NCBI GenBank assembly: GCA_001552895.1
Contig: KQ959663.1
Coordinates: 1 to 64,000, forward strand
DNA from: Tissierellia bacterium KA00581
Lineage (GTDB): Bacteria; Bacillota; Clostridia; Tissierellales; Peptoniphilaceae
Direction: 5' to 3'
DNA length: 64,000 nt
Translations under genes and position numbers: made by a program
Shown: piece after piece, positions 35,112-45,317 of the stretch
How positions within the stretch are numbered: the stretch's first letter is position 1
Layout of the letters: every line of letters begins with the position of its first letter
The notes under the pieces: generated by a model
Database searches by the model: none
Told to the model about the DNA's origin: nothing
What the model saw: the letters and a program-made list of their open reading frames with translations, nothing else

Positions 35112-35156
35112 TAAAAATAGAGCTTGTATGATTCATTTTTTACAAGCTCTATTTTT
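35112..35156 (-). terminator. Terminator after the toxin/immunity-like pair
   Basis: AAAAATAGAGCTTGTA pairs with TACAAGCTCTATTTTT around a 12-base loop, 17 bases past the stop of the DUF4926 gene on the minus strand. It is symmetrical and could work both ways. Confidence 0.85.
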
Positions 35157-35172
35157 ATAAGTTTAAATTCTA

Positions 35173-35358
35173 TTAGAATGACTCTATAAGTTCTAATTTA
35201 TTTAAAGGAGTCATGACTACATCTATTGTATCTCCATCTTTATTAAAAAATTCAACCTCACAATTTTTTTCATCATAAAGTAAAACAATTGTTCCCTTTG
35301 TTCCTTTACTTATTTCTTTATAATTCTCTTTCAATCTTACAACATCTAATTCTTTCAT
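35173..35358 (-). CDS. DUF4926-family small protein, putative immunity partner
   Basis: This 61-residue protein (MKELDVVRLKENYKEISKG at the start, GTIVLLYDEKNCEVEF near 26-41) matches the DUF4926 pattern, a small beta-barrel-like domain. The start at 35358 is chosen because GAGGTGAG lies directly before it; a longer frame lacks such a site. It begins 4 bp after the stop of the toxin-like gene, so it is a coupled pair. Proteins of this type sit next to polymorphic toxin tips, so an immunity role is inferred from position. Confidence 0.65.
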   Translation of the reverse strand: MKELDVVRLKENYKEISKGTKGTIVLLYDEKNCEVEFFNKDGDTIDVVMTPLNKLELIESF

Positions 35359-35362
35359 TAAC

Positions 35363-35764
35363 TCACCTCTTATCTGGATAAACTCTAATAATCCTATATT
35401 TTGTTTTTCCTGAATCTTTTTGGAAAATACAAACAACATTAGAAGTAATTTTTTTGTTATTTTTTCCTACTAACTTCATTTTATAAGTCTTCTTTATCCC
35501 ATAACTTGTATTTTCAACCTTTACTGATTTTTTATTTAATATGGCTTTTACTAAGTTGTCATGTAAAATTTTACCATCTCCACTTTTATATCCTAGAACA
35601 TCTTTTAAAAATTTAGCTTTAGATTTTCCTTCTGGATGTTTATTATTCAATAAATAATTTTCCATTTTGCCTTCATTGTATTCAACATCACTTTTATTTT
35701 TAATGAGAATCATGCTCTTTGTTCCTTTCGTATTACCAAAATTACCATGAAATCCTGCACCCAT
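35363..35764 (-). CDS. Polymorphic-toxin C-terminal domain-like protein (DUF6883 type)
   Basis: This 133-residue protein starts with a Gly-rich linker typical of toxin junctions (GAGFHGNFGNTKGTKS), followed by a compact basic domain (GKSKAKFLKDVLGYKSGDG near 48-66, YRIIRVYPDKR at the end). This looks like the C-terminal tip of a contact-dependent or polymorphic toxin, without secretion or repeat domains. ATG at 35762-35764 overlaps the TAA of the DUF4417 fragment as TAATG, behind TTGAGG. It could be an orphan toxin, a stand-alone toxin of a toxin-antitoxin pair, or debris. The family assignment is from memory of motifs. Confidence 0.55.
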   Translation of the reverse strand: MGAGFHGNFGNTKGTKSMILIKNKSDVEYNEGKMENYLLNNKHPEGKSKAKFLKDVLGYKSGDGKILHDNLVKAILNKKSVKVENTSYGIKKTYKMKLVGKNNKKITSNVVCIFQKDSGKTKYRIIRVYPDKR

Positions 35765-36012
35765 TAGCAATACCTCAATTGGTAGAATTTGCTTATTTCA
35801 CTATCAAATTGGCAAATATTAATTCCTAAACCCTTATATTTACCAAATATATTTTGAAGTGCAGATCCATAAACGACAATATTTTTAGGATTTAATCTAC
35901 CAACTACATAATCTAAGCCTTGAATAAAGTGATTTCTATCCTCAATTTTTTTGATAAGTCCATGCGTCCCTATCGCAATAGTACTATTTTCTTTAATTCC
36001 TAAACAACAAGT
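35764..36012 (-). pseudogene. 5'-truncated DUF4417 gene (C-terminal 80 codons)
   Basis: Minus-strand translation gives CCLGIKENSTIAIGTHGLIK, then FIQGLDYVVGRLNPKNIVVYGSA and INICQFDSE, the C-terminal half of DUF4417 proteins common in mobile and phage-related DNA. The N-terminal part is missing: homology ends abruptly at about 36012, where a plus-strand gene fragment begins. Its stop overlaps the next gene's ATG. Confidence 0.75.
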
Positions 36013-36464
36013 TTTATATGTTTGACAACTCTAGACTTGATATTCGTACTCCTAAAGACGATGTCTTGGAAAATATTTCTGATGCACTACATGTAAACAA
36101 AGAGTATTTGAAAGAGCCTGATTATCCCTATACGGAACATGATTTAATGCGGTTTTTGTTTAAGCTGGATGACAGCATTGAAGTGAATATACGACCTGTT
36201 ATTCTAAATGATGAAGATCCTGAATATACTACCACAGGTATATATTTCGGCAGTGAGGCTATTCTTAGAATAGGTAATACGCTTGAACAGTGGCATGAAA
36301 TGAAAGAGAAATATGAGAACAACGAAATTACGAAAGAAATATTGGAAGATTGGAAAGCTAATTATCCTGACAGTCTGAAAAAAGATTATGTTCCTTTTGA
36401 AGAAAGCAATGTGAAATTTTATAGAAAAGCCATATCTGCTAAGATTCCGCCAGATATAAAATAA
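36013..36464 (+). pseudogene. XRE-family regulator lacking its N-terminal helix-turn-helix
   Basis: The frame from about 36018 (DNSRLDIRTPKDDVLENISDALHV, here beyond position 2) reads as the end of an XRE helix-turn-helix domain followed by the usual C-terminal effector region (EHDLMRFLFKLDDSIEVN). Most of the DNA-binding domain is absent. The coding DNA is distinctly richer in G+C than the surrounding chromosome, a sign of transfer. It is fused at about 36012-36018 to the oppositely oriented DUF4417 remnant, a recombination scar. Confidence 0.75.
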
Positions 36465-36472
36465 GCACAGAA

Positions 36473-36520
36473 AAAGCACATAGCTAAAAGATTTTTAGGT
36501 CTTAAAGTCATGTGCTTTTG
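36473..36520. terminator. Bidirectional terminator
   Basis: AAAAGCACAT and ATGTGCTTTT form a 10-bp stem around a long loop between the XRE remnant and the convergent small membrane gene. Confidence 0.65.
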
Positions 36521-36529
36521 GTTTACATT

Positions 36530-36934
36530 CTATTTATATAGATCTTTTTGAAAGCAATCAACTAAACAATCAAATTTTTCTTCATTTTTATATTTAATAA
36601 ACTCCTCTACAGATTTAACTACATTTTGATTTTTAGTAATTAATTTTAACTTAGGAATAGTCATTTTTAAATCATTCAATGCATTTACTTGCATTGTTTC
36701 ATAAGGAAGTTTTTGTATGTCATACCTTACCACACCTAATGAAAATTTTGCCTCCTTTGGATATAAGAATATTTGAGCAAAAATAATAATTGCATCATAT
36801 ACTCTTTTTTTCTCATCAAATATATATTTTCTTCTTTCTCTGATTGGATCTAAAAAAATAGCCGATACTATGACTGACAAAAATGAAGAACTTAAAATAC
36901 AAATCAGGATTTGTAGAATATCAATATTTTTCAT
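36530..36934 (-). CDS. Small single-pass membrane protein of unknown function
   Basis: This 134-residue protein has one N-terminal membrane helix (about 7-29). A basic segment RERRKYIFDEKKRVYDAIIIF follows, split as a short linker and helix, and then a helical cytoplasmic domain with NALNDLKMTIPKL near 84. The helix-then-DEKKRVYDA pattern recurs in uncharacterised accessory membrane proteins. GGAGGGGTAATT precedes the ATG. No function is assigned; position suggests it belongs to the accessory stretch. Confidence 0.65.
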   Translation of the reverse strand: MKNIDILQILICILSSSFLSVIVSAIFLDPIRERRKYIFDEKKRVYDAIIIFAQIFLYPKEAKFSLGVVRYDIQKLPYETMQVNALNDLKMTIPKLKLITKNQNVVKSVEEFIKYKNEEKFDCLVDCFQKDLYK

Positions 36935-37109
36935 AATTACCCCTCCAACACTATATATTATAGATATTAGTAGCTTATGTATTTAGAAATCCTCCCACCA
37001 AAATGATGGAAGGTTTTCTAAACTATTTATCTAAATTCAACAACTCCCTTTTGAGACTACTTTTTTACCTTTTCAATATCAAAATAGTATCACTCAAGAG
37101 TTTGTTGCT

Positions 37110-38642
37110 CTATTCCCATTCGATTGTTGCTGGTGGTTTACTTGTTATGTCGTATACTATTCTATTTATATGTTCGACTTCGTTTACGATTCTAACTGAT
37201 ACTTTATCAAGTACTTCATATGGAATTCTTGCCCAATCAGCTGTCATAAAGTCGGTTGTTGTAACTGCTCTTAATGCTAATGTGTAATCATATGTTCTAA
37301 AGTCTCCCATTACTCCAACGGTTCTATTGTTTGTAAGAACTGCAAAGTATTGATTTATGTTTTTATCTTCTTTTGCTTTTGCTATTTCTTCTCTAAAGAT
37401 TAGGTCAGCATCTCTTAAAATTTCCAGTTTTTCTTTAGTTACTTCGCCCATTACTCTTATTCCAAGTCCAGGGCCTGGGAATGGTTGTCTATATACTAGA
37501 TATTCTGGCATTTTAAGTTCTAATCCAAGTTTTCTTACCTCATCTTTAAAAAGACTTCTCAATGGTTCTATTAGTTCTTTAAAATCAACAACATCAGGAA
37601 GTCCTCCTACGTTATGATGTGATTTTATAACTTTTGCATCTCCAAGGCCTGATTCGATTACGTCAGGGTATATTGTTCCTTGTGCAAGGTAATCAACTTG
37701 TCCAATTTTTTTAGCTTCATCTTCAAATACTCTTATAAATTCTTCTCCTATTGCCTTTCTTTTTTCTTCTGGATCAGTTATTGATTTTAGTTTTGATAAG
37801 AATCTTTTTTCTGCATTTACTCTTATAAAGTTAACTTCTTGATTTTTAAATGCTTGTTCAACTTCATCGCCTTCATTTTTTCTCATAAGACCAGTATCTA
37901 CAAATACACAAGTTAATTTATTTCCTATTGCTTTTGAAAGTAAATATGCACAAACAGAAGAGTCAACTCCTCCTGAAAGTGCCAATAAAACTTTTTTATC
38001 TTTTACAGTATCTTTAATTTTATTTATTTGTTCATTCATGAAATTTTGCATAGTCCAGTCACCTTTTGCCATACAAATATCATAAAGAAATGATTGTATA
38101 AGTTTATTTCCTTCTTGTGAATGATTTACTTCTGGATGATATTGAACTGCATAAATTTTCTTTTCTTCATTTTCTATTGCAGCGTATGGACAAGTTGATG
38201 TATGTTGTATAAGATCAAATCCACAAGGAAGTTTTTTAACTTGATCTTGATGACTCATCCAAACAATTGTTTCATTTTTCATGTTTTGTATAAGTTTAGA
38301 ATCTTTATCTTTTATACAAAAAGTTTTTCCAAATTCTTTCTTTTCTGCTTTTTCTACAACTGCTCCAAATGTTTTTGAAATTAATTGCATTCCATAACAT
38401 AATCCAAGAATAGGAATACCTAAATCAAAAATTTCTTTATCGATATTGGGTGCATTATCATCATAAACACTATTAGGTCCTCCAGTAAAAATTATTCCAA
38501 TTGGTTTTTTATTTTTTACTTCATCAAGTGCTTTGTAATATGGAACAACCTCACAATAAACATTTAAATCTCTTACCCTTCTTGCTATTAATTGATTATA
38601 TTGCCCTCCAAAGTCAACTACAATGACTAATTGATTTTTCAT
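37110..38642 (-). CDS. guaA: GMP synthase (glutamine-hydrolysing)
   Basis: This 510-residue enzyme converts XMP to GMP with ATP and glutamine. The class I amidotransferase domain (1-190) has LGLCYGMQL with the catalytic Cys near 80 and [10 protein letters not shown]. The ATP pyrophosphatase domain has the P-loop [11 protein letters not shown] near 222, and the dimerisation domain ends PPATIEWE. The start at 38642 follows AAGGAAGGAG; a longer reading to 38663 has no ribosome site. It is a single gene, transcribed in the same direction as its neighbours. Confidence 0.97.
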   Translation of the reverse strand: MKNQLVIVVDFGGQYNQLIARRVRDLNVYCEVVPYYKALDEVKNKKPIGIIFTGGPNSVYDDNAPNIDKEIFDLGIPILGLCYGMQLISKTFGAVVEKAEKKEFGKTFCIKDKDSKLIQNMKNETIVWMSHQDQVKKLPCGFDLIQHTSTCPYAAIENEEKKIYAVQYHPEVNHSQEGNKLIQSFLYDICMAKGDWTMQNFMNEQINKIKDTVKDKKVLLALSGGVDSSVCAYLLSKAIGNKLTCVFVDTGLMRKNEGDEVEQAFKNQEVNFIRVNAEKRFLSKLKSITDPEEKRKAIGEEFIRVFEDEAKKIGQVDYLAQGTIYPDVIESGLGDAKVIKSHHNVGGLPDVVDFKELIEPLRSLFKDEVRKLGLELKMPEYLVYRQPFPGPGLGIRVMGEVTKEKLEILRDADLIFREEIAKAKEDKNINQYFAVLTNNRTVGVMGDFRTYDYTLALRAVTTTDFMTADWARIPYEVLDKVSVRIVNEVEHINRIVYDITSKPPATIEWE

Positions 38643-38766
38643 TAAATTCTCCTTCCTTTTCAATCAAAAATATTCTATAAATATTATATAATATTTATAG
38701 AAAAATTAAAAGTAAAATTAAAAAAAGTTAGGGAATTTTCCCTAACTTTAATTTCAAAATAATTAA
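38643..38766 (-). terminator. Terminator of the pyrophosphatase gene (hairpin 38723-38750)
   Basis: AAAGTTAGGGAA pairs with TTCCCTAACTTT between hppA and guaA, followed by an AATTTT run on the minus strand. The remaining spacer should hold the guaA promoter. Confidence 0.82.
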
Positions 38767-40776
38767 TTATTTAACTAACATTCCACCATAAGTTAAAATA
38801 ACTTGAGCAAATACTAATGCTACAACTGTCATTAACTTTATTAAGATATTTAATGATGGACCTGAAGTATCTTTGAAAGGATCTCCTACTGTATCTCCAA
38901 CTACGGCAGCTTTATGAGGTTCTGAACCCTTTCCACCGTGATGTCCTTCTTCAATATATTTTTTAGCATTATCCCAAGCTCCACCTGAGTTTGACATAAA
39001 TATAGCCATTAATACGCCTGTTACTAATGATCCAGCAAGTAAACCACCTAATGCTTCAGCTCCGATTAATATTCCAACTACAACTGGAACAATTACAGCT
39101 AATAGACCAGGTACTATCATTTGTCTTAAAGCAGCTTTAGTAGAAATATCTACGCATTTTCTATAATCTGGTTTTCCAGTTCCTTCCATAATTCCAGGAA
39201 TTGTTTTAAATTGATGTCTTACTTCTTGAATCATATCATTTGCTGCATTTCCTACAGCTTCCATTGTTAAAGCTGAGAATAAGAAAGGAAGCATTCCTCC
39301 AATAAACATACCTGCAACTACTTGTGGTTTAGTAACATCTATTGATTTTAATCCTACAGCTTGTGTATAAGATGCAAAAAGAGCAAGTGCTGTTAAAGCT
39401 GCTGATCCAATTGCAAATCCTTTACCAATAGCTGCTGTAGTATTTCCAACAGCATCTAACTTATCTGTAATATTTCTAACTTCATTAGGTAATTCGCACA
39501 TTTCAGCTATACCACCAGCATTATCTGCAATTGGGCCATAAGCATCAACTGCTATAGTCATACCACAAGTTGAAAGCATTCCTATAGCTGCTATAGAGAT
39601 ACCATATAATCCTTGAGCAGCATTGTTAAAACCATTAGATGCTATATATGATACTAAAATACCTATAGCTATTATTACGATTGGTCCTGTAGTTGATTTC
39701 ATTCCAACAGCAAGTCCAGATATAATATTTGTTGATGGTCCTGTTTCTGATTCTTCTGCAATATGTTGAACTGGTTTTTTATCTCCTGAAGTGTAATATT
39801 CAGTAAATTGTGAAACTATTAATCCTACTATAACACCTGAAATTGATGAAATAAATGCAGAAGTTGAACCTAAAATTTGTTTGCTTAAGAAAAATGCAAC
39901 AATAATTGTCAATATAGAACTTACTATTGTTCCTGTATTTAAAGATTTTTGTGGATCTTTATCACCTTTAACACAGAAAAGTCCAATTATTGAACAAATT
40001 ACTCCAGCAGTTGCTAATGCTAAAGCAAATGCAACACCTTTTTCTCCAAATGCTAAAGCTCCAAGTGTAATACCAGAAAGAATTGATCCTACATAAGATT
40101 CAAAAAGGTCAGCTCCCATTCCTGCAACATCACCAACATTATCACCAACATTATCAGCGATAACAGCAGGGTTTCTTGGATCATCTTCTGGAATACCAGC
40201 TTCTACTTTACCTACAAGGTCTGCTCCAACATCGGCTGCTTTAGTGTAAATACCACCACCAACTCTAGCAAAAAGAGCTATTGATGATGCACCAAAACTA
40301 AATCCTGTTACGATATTTGGATCATCAAAAATAAAGTATGCAATACTCATTCCTAAAATTCCTAAACCTACTACTGAAAGACCCATAACAGCTCCACCAG
40401 AAAATGCAGTTTGAAGTGCTTTTCCCATTCCTGATTCTTTAGCTGCATTTGCAGTTCTTACATTTGCTTTAGTAGCAGCTCTCATACCAAAGTATCCAGC
40501 TAAAATAGAACATATTGCTCCAGCTAAAAAGCAAACAGCTGTTTGAATGTTAATAGCAACAGCTAAGATAATTGCTAAAACCACAACGAAAATTCCAAGT
40601 GATTTGTATTCACGTACTAAAAATGCCATTGCTCCTTCTTCTATGTAGCCTGATATTTCTTTCATTCTATCATTACCAGGAGCTACTTTTGTAATGCTTA
40701 AATATTTAATATAAGCAAAAACTAATGCAATAATACCAATAATTATTGCACTATAAAAAATTAAATTAGTTTTCAT
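38767..40776 (-). CDS. hppA: Membrane-bound ion-translocating pyrophosphatase
   Basis: This 669-residue protein, with about 16 membrane helices, hydrolyses pyrophosphate and pumps H+ or Na+. The catalytic signature [20 protein letters not shown] is near residue 185, with [19 protein letters not shown] after it. The segment [17 protein letters not shown] near 456 has Ala where potassium-independent enzymes have Lys, so this is the K+-dependent class; Na+ pumping is possible. The ATG at 40776 is preferred over one two codons upstream because AGGAGG is then 9 bases away. secG precedes it by 22 bp. Confidence 0.95.
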   Translation of the reverse strand: MKTNLIFYSAIIIGIIALVFAYIKYLSITKVAPGNDRMKEISGYIEEGAMAFLVREYKSLGIFVVVLAIILAVAINIQTAVCFLAGAICSILAGYFGMRAATKANVRTANAAKESGMGKALQTAFSGGAVMGLSVVGLGILGMSIAYFIFDDPNIVTGFSFGASSIALFARVGGGIYTKAADVGADLVGKVEAGIPEDDPRNPAVIADNVGDNVGDVAGMGADLFESYVGSILSGITLGALAFGEKGVAFALALATAGVICSIIGLFCVKGDKDPQKSLNTGTIVSSILTIIVAFFLSKQILGSTSAFISSISGVIVGLIVSQFTEYYTSGDKKPVQHIAEESETGPSTNIISGLAVGMKSTTGPIVIIAIGILVSYIASNGFNNAAQGLYGISIAAIGMLSTCGMTIAVDAYGPIADNAGGIAEMCELPNEVRNITDKLDAVGNTTAAIGKGFAIGSAALTALALFASYTQAVGLKSIDVTKPQVVAGMFIGGMLPFLFSALTMEAVGNAANDMIQEVRHQFKTIPGIMEGTGKPDYRKCVDISTKAALRQMIVPGLLAVIVPVVVGILIGAEALGGLLAGSLVTGVLMAIFMSNSGGAWDNAKKYIEEGHHGGKGSEPHKAAVVGDTVGDPFKDTSGPSLNILIKLMTVVALVFAQVILTYGGMLVK

Positions 40777-40798
40777 TAACATATTCCTCCTAAAATTT

Positions 40799-41023
40799 TT
40801 ATTTAATTACTGCTAATACAATAGCTGCAACAAAAAACACAATTGACGATATAATAGTTATTTGACTTAAATATGCTTCTCTAGTCTTTTTTCCACCTTT
40901 ACCTGCAATATTTGTTTCACCTGTAAGTGAAGCAATTCCTTCTGATTTTGATTCTTGCATAAGAACTGCAATAATTATTGAAAGACTTGCTAGTAACAAA
41001 ATTACTTCAAGAAAAATCTTCAT
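40799..41023 (-). CDS. secG: Protein translocase subunit SecG
   Basis: This 74-residue protein has two membrane helices (about 2-21 and 50-73) joined by [18 protein letters not shown], the conserved cytoplasmic SecG loop. It assists SecYEG protein export. The start at 41023 follows GGAGGTGTATA; upstream frame extension is rejected for lack of a site. It lies 22 bp upstream of hppA and may be co-transcribed with it. Confidence 0.92.
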   Translation of the reverse strand: MKIFLEVILLLASLSIIIAVLMQESKSEGIASLTGETNIAGKGGKKTREAYLSQITIISSIVFFVAAIVLAVIK

Positions 41024-41103
41024 TATACACCTCCGTAATTTTATAATTGTTTTACAATTTATGATAACATATTTGTAGATAAAAATCAACTTAATTTATT
41101 AAA

Positions 41104-41153
41104 AATACTGACCTTTTAATTTTCTAACTAAATAATTTTAAGGTCAGTATTTA
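41104..41153 (-). terminator. Terminator of leuS
   Basis: AATACTGACCTT pairs with AAGGTCAGTATT around a 26-base loop, 14 bases after the leuS stop. It is followed by a weak T stretch on the minus strand. Confidence 0.7.
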
Positions 41154-41166
41154 TTTTTGATTTACA

Positions 41167-43578
41167 TTATTTTACAACTATATTGCAAATTTTTCCTGGA
41201 ATAAAAATTTCTTTTACAATATTTTTTCCACTTATAAATTTTTTTATATTTTCATTTTCATAAATATCTTCTTTAATTTCATCGAATTTTGCATCTTTTG
41301 CTATATTTATAGTAGCTCTAACTTTTCCATTTATTTGTATTGGCATTTCTATTTGTGTGTCAATTATTTTTTCTTCATCATATTGTGGCCATGATTGATT
41401 AAAAATATATCCTTTAAAATTCATCTCTTGCCACATTTCTTCTGTTATATGTGGACAAACAGGATTTAATAATATTAAAAATACCTCTAAATCTTTTCTA
41501 GTTATTTTACCATGTGCATAAAATTCATTTAATAAAGTCATCATTTGTGCAATTGCTGTATTAAATTTTAAATTTTCAAAATCTTCTGAAACTTTTTTTA
41601 TTGTTTTATTAATTGATTTTTCTAAACTTTTTGTAAATTCATTTGAAGAATCTGTAATTTGTTGTAATTTCCAAACTCTTTCTAGAAATTTTCTACAACC
41701 ATTTATTCCACCATCAGACCAAGAAGCACTTCTTTCAAAATCTCCAAGAAACATTTCATAACATCTTAAAGCATCTGCTCCATACTTGTCAACCATTTCA
41801 TCTGGATTTATAACATTGCCTCTTGATTTTGACATTTTTTCTCCGTTTTCTCCAAGAATCATTCCGTGAGATGTTCTCTTTAAGTAAGGTTCTTTTGTCT
41901 TTACAACTCCTAAATCATATAAAAATTTATGCCAAAATCTTGAATATAATAAATGAAGTGTTGTATGTTCCATTCCACCATTATACCAATCAACTTGTCC
42001 AAAATAATCTAAAGCTTTTTGACTTGCGATTTGTTCTTTATTGTGTGGATCCATATATCTTAAATAATACCATGAAGAGCCTGCCCATTGTGGCATTGTA
42101 TCTGTTTCTCTTTTTGCATCTTTACCACATTTAGGACATTTACAATTAACAAAACTATCTATTTTTGAAAGAGGAGATTCTCCTGTTTCTGTAGGTTCAA
42201 AAGATTTAAGCTCTGGTAATTTAAGAGGAAGTTCTTTTTCTCCAATAGAAACCCAACCGCAATCATCACAATGAACTAAAGGTATAGGTTCTCCCCAATA
42301 TCTTTGTCTTGAAAATACCCAATCTCTAAGTTTAAAATTAGTCTTTTTATTTCCTATACCAAGTTTTGATAGATATTCAAATATGCTTTCCTTTGCTTCT
42401 TTTACAGAAAGTCCATTTAAAAAATCAGAATTTACCATAATGCCATCATTTGTATTTGTGTATGCTTTTTCATTTACATTTTCTCCACCACTTACAACTT
42501 CAATAATTTCCAATCCAAATTTTTTAGCAAAATCAAAATCTCTACTATCATGTGCAGGAACTGCCATTATAGCTCCACTTCCATAAGTCATTAATACATA
42601 ATCTGAAATAAAAATAGGAATTTCTTTTTTGCTACATGGATTGATAGCACTAAGACCTTCTATTTTTACACCAGTTTTTTCCTTATTAATTTCAGTTCTT
42701 TCAAATTCAGATTTTTTTTGTACTTCTAGAATATAATTTTCTACTTCTTTTATATTTTTTATTTTGCTATAATATTTTTTTATAAGTGGATGTTCTGGAG
42801 AAATAACCATATATGTAGCTCCAAAAATAGTATCTGCTCTTGTAGTATAAACTAATATATTGTCGTCAATATCTTTTAGTTTAAACTTAATTTCCATACC
42901 ATAGCTTCTACCTATCCAGTTTATTTGTTGAGTTTTAATTCTATCTGTATAATTAACTTCCTTAAGGTCATCGATTAATCTATCTGCATATGCTGTTATT
43001 TTAAGCATCCATTGATTTTTTACTTTATGTATAACCTCACTGCCACATCTTTCACATCTTCCACCAACTACTTCTTCATTAGAAAGTCCAACTTTACAAG
43101 AAGTACAAAAATTAATCGGCATTTCCATTTTATATGCTAATCCCTTTTCAAACATCTTCATAAAAATCCATTGAGTCCATTTGTAATAGTCTGGATCTGT
43201 AGTATTTATTTCTCTATCCCAATCAAAAGAAAATCCTATACTCTTTAATTGCTTTTTAAAATTTTTAATATTTATTTTTGTTACTTCTTCAGGATGTATT
43301 TTATTTTTCATTGCATAATTTTCTGTAGGTAATCCAAAAGCATCCCATCCCATTGTAAACAAGACATTTTCACCTTGTAATCTTCTTTTTCTACTTACTA
43401 TATCCATCGCTGTATATGGTCTTGGATGACCTACATGAAGACCTTGACCAGATGGATATGGAAATTCTATTAGTGCATAGAATTTTTTTCTATCGTCAAT
43501 TTCACATTTAAATGCTTTTTTTTCATCCCATAAATCTTGCCACTTCTTTTCGATTTTTTTAGGATCATAATTTTTCAT
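41167..43578 (-). CDS. leuS: Leucyl-tRNA synthetase
   Basis: This 803-residue class I aminoacyl-tRNA synthetase has the HIGH-type motif [11 protein letters not shown] near residue 48, zinc-type CxxC pairs (CTSCKVG..CERCG near 157-178), the CP1 editing domain with [13 protein letters not shown] near 245, and the KMSKS loop [10 protein letters not shown] near 578. It charges leucine tRNA and hydrolyses mischarged products. AAAGGAGGAATATTT precedes the ATG. Expression is controlled by the T-box leader at 43600-43850. Confidence 0.97.
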   Translation of the reverse strand: MKNYDPKKIEKKWQDLWDEKKAFKCEIDDRKKFYALIEFPYPSGQGLHVGHPRPYTAMDIVSRKRRLQGENVLFTMGWDAFGLPTENYAMKNKIHPEEVTKINIKNFKKQLKSIGFSFDWDREINTTDPDYYKWTQWIFMKMFEKGLAYKMEMPINFCTSCKVGLSNEEVVGGRCERCGSEVIHKVKNQWMLKITAYADRLIDDLKEVNYTDRIKTQQINWIGRSYGMEIKFKLKDIDDNILVYTTRADTIFGATYMVISPEHPLIKKYYSKIKNIKEVENYILEVQKKSEFERTEINKEKTGVKIEGLSAINPCSKKEIPIFISDYVLMTYGSGAIMAVPAHDSRDFDFAKKFGLEIIEVVSGGENVNEKAYTNTNDGIMVNSDFLNGLSVKEAKESIFEYLSKLGIGNKKTNFKLRDWVFSRQRYWGEPIPLVHCDDCGWVSIGEKELPLKLPELKSFEPTETGESPLSKIDSFVNCKCPKCGKDAKRETDTMPQWAGSSWYYLRYMDPHNKEQIASQKALDYFGQVDWYNGGMEHTTLHLLYSRFWHKFLYDLGVVKTKEPYLKRTSHGMILGENGEKMSKSRGNVINPDEMVDKYGADALRCYEMFLGDFERSASWSDGGINGCRKFLERVWKLQQITDSSNEFTKSLEKSINKTIKKVSEDFENLKFNTAIAQMMTLLNEFYAHGKITRKDLEVFLILLNPVCPHITEEMWQEMNFKGYIFNQSWPQYDEEKIIDTQIEMPIQINGKVRATINIAKDAKFDEIKEDIYENENIKKFISGKNIVKEIFIPGKICNIVVK

Positions 43579-43599
43579 AAATATTCCTCCTTTTTATAA

Positions 43600-43850
43600 A
43601 TATATAAAATAAAAAAACTTTCATCTCTTAAGAGACGAAAGTTAAATTTTTCCGCGGTACCACTCTAGTTAGTATTAACTCACTTTAAAATTATAACGTA
43701 ATCAACGGCAAATGCATTTCATAAACAAGTTCAATATATCAAAATACTATTTTTCACCAAACAACAGCTCTCTAAAATTTCAATAATATTTACTACTTTT
43801 AATCATAAATTTAATAAATATATAAATTACAATAGATATGATAACATATA
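43600..43850 (-). promoter_or_regulatory. T-box riboswitch of leuS
   Basis: The minus strand contains the T-box AGAGTGGTACCGCGG (43651-43665) and the terminator hairpin AACTTTCGTCTC/GAGATGAAAGTT followed by seven T residues at about 43609-43645. Upstream lies a stem I region with AGAGAGCTG and TTGGTG, and a candidate CTT leucine specifier in TTGAACTTG. Uncharged leucine tRNA should stabilise the antiterminator and turn leuS on. Confidence 0.92.
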
Positions 43851-43956
43851 AAAAAATTTTTTTCAAGTATTTTATATAAAATTAAAACATAATATTAGAA
43901 TTCCCAATAAAATATTTTTTAATTAATATATAATTGACTTACTATATTAAAAAAAA

Positions 43957-45309
43957 TCAAAGATTAAACTCAAACTGTTTAACAAATTTTTTAAAGAAAA
44001 TATAATTTAACATTCCCTTTAAAAAAGTACAAAAAGATATAACAAACCAAATATAATCTACAGTTAATCCTAATGAATAGGCTAAAAAAGCAAGCGGTAT
44101 TCTTAAAGCATTACATATTGTGCTTATTATTGTTGGAGTTTTTGTGTTTTTAAGTCCATTAAACATTCCTGAAATTCCTATTTCTAAAGATAAAAATATC
44201 TCTGAAAAAGCTAATATTTTTAAATAGCTTATTGCATCTTTAATTGTTTGTATATTATCACTTTTTACAAAAAGATTAATTATATATGTTGATGAAAAAA
44301 ACAAAAATAGCATACAAAAAATACCTATAGATAGTATTATTCTAAGACCTTTTTTATAGCCTTGTATTATGTTTTTATAATTTTTTGCTCCATAGTTTTG
44401 ACTTACAAATGTACAAAGAGCAATAGAAAATCCTTCAACACTCATCCAATTTATAGCTTCTATCTGTACTGCAACATTTTCTGCAGCAACCGCACTTTGC
44501 CCATAATTTGCAATTATTCTTAATAATATTGTAGATATAAAAATAAATATAAAAGATTTAAAAGCAATTGGAACTCCTAATTTTATAACCTCTTTAGAAA
44601 TTGATATACTAAAATTAGAAAATAAGTTTAATCCCTTTAAAATTTTTTTATTAAAAAAAGAGAATATTAAAAATATAACCGTAACTACAAACTGAGAAAA
44701 AACTGTTGCAATAGCAGCTCCCTCAACTCCAAAACTAAAAAAACCAAAATATCCATAAATTAAGATAGGATCTAAAATTATATTTAAAAAAAGTCCTATT
44801 GAATTAGCTATAAATGGTATTTTACTATTAGCAGAGCCATTAAAAATCCCAGAAAAAATTGGATTTAAAAAGACAAATGGAAGTCCTAGTATTACTATTT
44901 TTAAATATTTTATAGCATTATTTATGACTAAATCATTTTTTATATTAAAAAATTTTACTATTTCAATTCTAAGAAAATAAAATATACATCCTAAAATAAA
45001 AGCAAGAAAAAGTCCTATTGTAATTGAACTTGCGATATATATTTTAAACTGTTTATCATCTTTTGCCCCAATACTATAGGAAACTCCAATTTCTATACCT
45101 GTTTTTGGAATAAGTACTACAGATTCTGCAAACCAAACTATAAAAGATACTATACCAACTGCAACGATTGCCTCTGTTCCAAGTTTTCCAACCCAAAAAG
45201 TGTCCATCAAAGTATAAGACATTTGAATAAATGATGTACACATTATAGGAAGAGATAAGATTATTAAATTTCTATATATTCTGTTATCTAATAAATTTAT
45301 TTTCTGCAT
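43957..45309 (-). CDS. MATE family efflux transporter
   Basis: This 450-residue transporter with twelve hydrophobic helices is of the NorM/DinF type. It begins with the helix 1 segment IYRNLIILSLPIMCTSFIQMSY and shows the internal twofold pattern of MATE proteins (SIGLFLNIILDPILIYG near 186-202; GLKNTKTPTIIS near 388). It would export cationic drugs or metabolites using Na+ or H+. It starts 8 bp after hslO and is co-transcribed with it. The 5' 100 bp between this gene's end and the leuS leader hold nothing recognisable. Confidence 0.9.
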   Translation of the reverse strand: MQKINLLDNRIYRNLIILSLPIMCTSFIQMSYTLMDTFWVGKLGTEAIVAVGIVSFIVWFAESVVLIPKTGIEIGVSYSIGAKDDKQFKIYIASSITIGLFLAFILGCIFYFLRIEIVKFFNIKNDLVINNAIKYLKIVILGLPFVFLNPIFSGIFNGSANSKIPFIANSIGLFLNIILDPILIYGYFGFFSFGVEGAAIATVFSQFVVTVIFLIFSFFNKKILKGLNLFSNFSISISKEVIKLGVPIAFKSFIFIFISTILLRIIANYGQSAVAAENVAVQIEAINWMSVEGFSIALCTFVSQNYGAKNYKNIIQGYKKGLRIILSIGIFCMLFLFFSSTYIINLFVKSDNIQTIKDAISYLKILAFSEIFLSLEIGISGMFNGLKNTKTPTIISTICNALRIPLAFLAYSLGLTVDYIWFVISFCTFLKGMLNYIFFKKFVKQFEFNL

Positions 45310-45317
45310 TTTTCACC

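Noticed and set aside
36018-36464. Intact small cytoplasmic protein
   Set aside because: The sequence begins within an XRE domain and lacks a ribosome site; it reads as a truncated regulator.
41823-42586. Antisense frames in leuS
   Set aside because: They are shadows of a conserved synthetase gene, without ribosome sites.
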